Shown here piece after piece: positions 4,754-6,755 of a DNA stretch of 6,755 nt. The DNA is from an uncultured Treponema sp. (lineage in GTDB: Bacteria; Spirochaetota; Spirochaetia; Treponematales; Treponemataceae): positions 1 to 6,755 of the forward strand of contig CAMJAJ010000072.1 of assembly GCA_946403565.1 (NCBI GenBank), written 5' to 3'. Every line of letters begins with the position of its first letter. The stretch's first letter is position 1. The notes beneath the pieces were generated by a model. That model was not told the DNA's origin. It worked only from the letters and a program-made list of their open reading frames with translations, and ran no database searches. The position numbers and the translations under genes are program-made.

Positions 4754-4820
4754 TTTTTCACCATTTTTCCTTCTGACTTTTACATTCCTGCCCACCCTCT
4801 CCATATAACCATACAGATCA

Positions 4821-4860
4821 GAGGTTGCTTCAGAAGCCGCCGTGCGTTTGAAGCAGCCTC
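4821..4860 (+). promoter_or_regulatory. Leader hairpin upstream of yifB
   Basis: GAGGTTGCTTC (4821-4831) and GAAGCAGCCTC (4850-4860) form an 11-bp stem with one G-T wobble and an 18-nt loop, ending 20 nt before the start codon. CCTC of the right arm can also pair with the ribosome site GAGG (4871-4874). A loose promoter candidate upstream is TTTACA (4779-4784) with TATAAC (4804-4809), at a long 19-bp spacing. Confidence 0.5.
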
Positions 4861-4880
4861 AGCACTGACAGAGGATGAAC

Positions 4881-6533
4881 ATGAAGGTGTACAGTTTTTC
4901 TCCGTTCGGTTACGAGGGCTCCCTCGTAAGCGTGGAGGTTGACCTACGGCGGGGAATTCCCGCCGTTGACATCGTGGGGCTGGCCGACGGGGCCGTGAAG
5001 GAATCCAGGGAACGGATGCGGAGCGCCATCCGCAACTGCGGCCTGGACTTCCCGCCCGAGCGGGTCCTGATAAGCCTGGCCCCGGCGGACCTGAAGAAGG
5101 AGGGGGCGGCGTTCGACCTCGCCGTGGCGCTGGCCGTCCTGTGCGCGAAGGACCTGGCGGACGGAGGGGGCGCGGACCTGCTGGAAGGCGACATACTCGT
5201 GATGGGCGAGCTGGAGCTGAACGGGAGGATCCGCCCGCTCAAGGGCGTGCACGCGGCCGCGGGAACGGCGCGGGACGGGGGCATACGGCGCTGCATCGTG
5301 CCGCGGGAGAACGCGGACGAGGCACGGGAAATCGCGGGCATGCAGGTGTTCGGGGCGGAAAACCTGGTGCAGGCATACGAGGCGCTCAAAAAGGAGACGC
5401 TGTTCACCGGCAGGCCGCCCCGCCCTTCAGGAGGCATGCCGGACGGCTTTCCTTGCGTAGACCTGGACGGAATCCTGTTCCCGCCGGAGGAGCCGGGCCT
5501 TGAGTTTGCGGACATCCAGGGGCAGGCGCTCTTGGTCAGGGGCCTGCAGCTGGCGGCGGCGGGCGGCCACAACGTCCTGGCCTTCGGCCCGCCTGGCTGT
5601 GGGAAGACGCTCGCCATGCAGAAGTTCCCCGCCCTGCTGCCCCTGCTCGGCCCGGAGGAATCCCAGCCGGTCACGCGGATCTACTCCATCGCGGGCCTGC
5701 TCCGCCAGGACAGCCCGCTCGTCCGCACCGCCCCCTTCCGGCAGCCCCACCAGACCGCCAGCATAGAGGGGGTGTGCGGGGGCGGCCCCCGGCTCACCCC
5801 GGGGGAAATCTCGCTCGCCCACAACGGGGTCCTCTTCCTGGACGAGGCGGCGGAGTTCAAGACATCCGTCCTGCAGATGCTGCGGGTCCCGCTGGAAAGC
5901 GGCTTCATCACGCTGAGCAGGGCGGGCCGCTCCACGGTCTTTCCCGCCGCCTTCCAGCTCCTGCTGGCGACGAACCCCTGTCCCTGCGGCAACTTCGGCT
6001 CCAAGGACAAGATCTGCCTCTGCTCCTCGGCCAGCGTGGCGCAGTACTGGAAGAAGTTCTCCGCCCCCCTCCTGGACCGGATAGACATCCGCGTGCAGGT
6101 GGAACGGAAGGAGGCCGCCGCGGCAGGCGGAAAGCTCGTAAGTGGACAGGACGCGGGCGGAAGGGACAGCGACGGGACGGGCGCAGGGGCCAGGACCGGC
6201 AGCACGGCAAGCAAGACCGCCAGCACGGCGGAGCTCCGGAAGGGAATCGCCAAGGCGGTGCTCGCGCAGCGCAGGCGGCAGGGCAGCAAGAACGCGCGGC
6301 TTTCCCCCGGCGAAATCGCCGAGTTCTGCCCGCTATCCAAGGAGGCGGCGGCCCTGCTCGATGAAACGAGCAAGCGCTACTCCTTCTCGCCCCGGAGCAT
6401 CTCCAGCTGCATCAAGCTGTCCCGCACGGTGGCGGACATGAAGGGCGAAGACGAGATAGGCGGGGAAAGCATGGCGGAAGCCCTTTCCTACCGACGGGCC
6501 GGCGGGCTTGCGGAGGAGCTGGGCATGCTGTAG
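4881..6533 (+). CDS. YifB/ComM-family Mg-chelatase-like AAA+ ATPase
   Basis: A 550-residue cytoplasmic AAA+ ATPase of the YifB/ComM family. In Gram-negative transformable bacteria ComM acts as a helicase promoting branch migration during natural transformation, but the family is far more widespread. Order: N-terminal Lon-S5-like domain (about 1-120, with IVGLADGAVKESRERMRSA and ISLAPADLKKEG); AAA module with Walker A GPPGCGKT (236-243), Walker B VLFLDE (317-322), sensor-type ATNPCPCG (363-370), a four-cysteine set (C367, C369, C379, C381) and LLDRID (397-402); C-terminal helical domain (about 451-545, with YSFSPRSISSCIKLSRTVADM). A low-complexity Gly/Ala/Ser/Thr insert at about 412-450 makes it longer than the usual 500 or so. 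Start: GAGG is 6 nt before the ATG at 4881 but abuts the ATG at 4875, so 4881 is preferred. No competence partner is visible here. Confidence 0.96.
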   Translation: MKVYSFSPFGYEGSLVSVEVDLRRGIPAVDIVGLADGAVKESRERMRSAIRNCGLDFPPERVLISLAPADLKKEGAAFDLAVALAVLCAKDLADGGGADLLEGDILVMGELELNGRIRPLKGVHAAAGTARDGGIRRCIVPRENADEAREIAGMQVFGAENLVQAYEALKKETLFTGRPPRPSGGMPDGFPCVDLDGILFPPEEPGLEFADIQGQALLVRGLQLAAAGGHNVLAFGPPGCGKTLAMQKFPALLPLLGPEESQPVTRIYSIAGLLRQDSPLVRTAPFRQPHQTASIEGVCGGGPRLTPGEISLAHNGVLFLDEAAEFKTSVLQMLRVPLESGFITLSRAGRSTVFPAAFQLLLATNPCPCGNFGSKDKICLCSSASVAQYWKKFSAPLLDRIDIRVQVERKEAAAAGGKLVSGQDAGGRDSDGTGAGARTGSTASKTASTAELRKGIAKAVLAQRRRQGSKNARLSPGEIAEFCPLSKEAAALLDETSKRYSFSPRSISSCIKLSRTVADMKGEDEIGGESMAEALSYRRAGGLAEELGML

Positions 6534-6608
6534 CGCAGGTTCACCCAAGGCACGAAAGAGCCGGAGCTACAGGCCGGGGCGGCTATAAACCACGGCGGTT
6601 AAAGGGCG

Positions 6609-6643
6609 CTCTAAAAACCGAGGTTTTTCGAGGTGACCTAAAA
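6609..6643. repeat. Diverged third copy of the palindromic repeat
   Basis: CTCTAAAAACC (6609-6619) and GGTTTTTcGAG (6622-6632, one mismatch) form a hairpin. The tail TTTTTCGAGGTGACCTAAAA (6624-6643) matches the 4100-4119 copy at 17 of 20 positions. It lies 75 bp after the yifB stop and could end that transcript. The preceding 6534-6608 holds nothing else I can support. Confidence 0.7.
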
Positions 6644-6673
6644 AGAGAAAGGCCCCCGCGCGATGCAGGGGCC
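6640..6673 (-). terminator. Terminator of the tRNA-Leu transcript
   Basis: On the minus strand GGCCCC-TGC and GCGC-GGGGCC pair (6651-6659 with 6665-6673, one mismatch, 5-nt loop), followed by TTTCTCTTTTT (6640-6650). It lies 27 bp past the tRNA 3' end and overlaps the tail of the palindromic repeat. Confidence 0.8.
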
Positions 6674-6700
6674 CTCTTCTGCCCTATCCAGGCAGTCCGT

Positions 6701-6755
6701 TACCGGCTCTGAGACTTGAACTCAGACACCATTGCTGGCAAAAGATTTTGAGTCT
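6701..6755 (-). tRNA. tRNA-Leu(CAA), partial (5' part beyond the right edge)
   Basis: Read on the minus strand, the window enters at the 5' anticodon stem (AGA), then loop CTCAAAA (6752-6746) with anticodon CAA (6750-6748), and 3' stem TCTTT. A long class II variable arm follows (15 nt, 6740-6726) with an internal GCCA-GCAA-TGGT stem. The T arm is CTGAG-TTCAAGT-CTCAG (6725-6709). The 3' acceptor strand is AGCCGGT with discriminator A at 6701. The long variable arm, A73 and anticodon CAA together identify leucine reading UUG. CCA is not encoded (ACG follows), so it must be added after transcription. The 5' acceptor, D arm and part of the anticodon stem are outside the window. The gene is convergent with yifB. 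Confidence 0.93.

Noticed and set aside
4616..4804. Small minus-strand frame over the C-rich repeat
   Set aside because: It is Gly/Trp/Val-rich because of the G-rich repeat; no ribosome site, no family likeness.
4910..6373. Minus-strand frames opposite yifB (4910-5674 and 5681-6373)
   Set aside because: Ser/Pro/Arg-rich shadows of a well-supported ATPase gene.

Overview
The window looks like chromosomal DNA from a GC-rich anaerobic spirochaete, most likely Treponema-like. The support is indirect: a rubredoxin; two predicted lipoproteins whose lipoboxes have Phe at -3 (FASC and FSAC), which fits the relaxed spirochaetal lipobox; a thioredoxin-reductase-like flavoprotein of a type common in anaerobes; and a tRNA without an encoded CCA. 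No phage, plasmid, CRISPR or IS gene is visible.

Layout. (1) 1-1184: a rubredoxin gene, open at the left edge, is transcribed leftwards away from a flavoprotein of the thioredoxin reductase fold. The 99-bp gap holds a plausible promoter for each. The flavoprotein keeps its FAD site and CxxC redox pair but has lost the pyridine-nucleotide-binding motifs. (2) 1185-1327: convergent gap with a strong leftward terminator. (3) 1328-3712, minus strand: a small lipoprotein and two tandem paralogous M48 zinc metallopeptidases. One paralog is predicted to be lipid-anchored and the other released by signal peptidase I. Each gene seems to have its own promoter. (4) 3713-4127: a 415-bp gap packed with successive dyad symmetries, ending in copies of a palindromic repeat whose tail appears to supply the promoter of the next gene. 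(5) 4128-4619: a DUF456 membrane protein. (6) 4620-4880: a C-rich degenerate repeat, then a hairpin-containing leader. (7) 4881-6533: a YifB/ComM-type AAA+ ATPase. (8) 6534-6755: a third, diverged copy of the palindromic repeat, a terminator, and the 3' part of a tRNA-Leu(CAA) on the minus strand.

How the genes relate. The clearest functional pairing is rubredoxin with the flavoprotein: a small iron carrier beside a flavin disulfide reductase that seems unable to bind NADPH suggests reduced rubredoxin or ferredoxin as electron donor. The two peptidases and the small lipoprotein are an envelope group. DUF456, yifB and tRNA-Leu look like ordinary neighbours. The least explained material is the 3834-4120 hairpin region and the repeat family shared between 4041-4119 and 6609-6643. 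Several genes without a Shine-Dalgarno sequence have a -10-like hexamer 6-7 nt before the ATG, which points to leaderless mRNAs.
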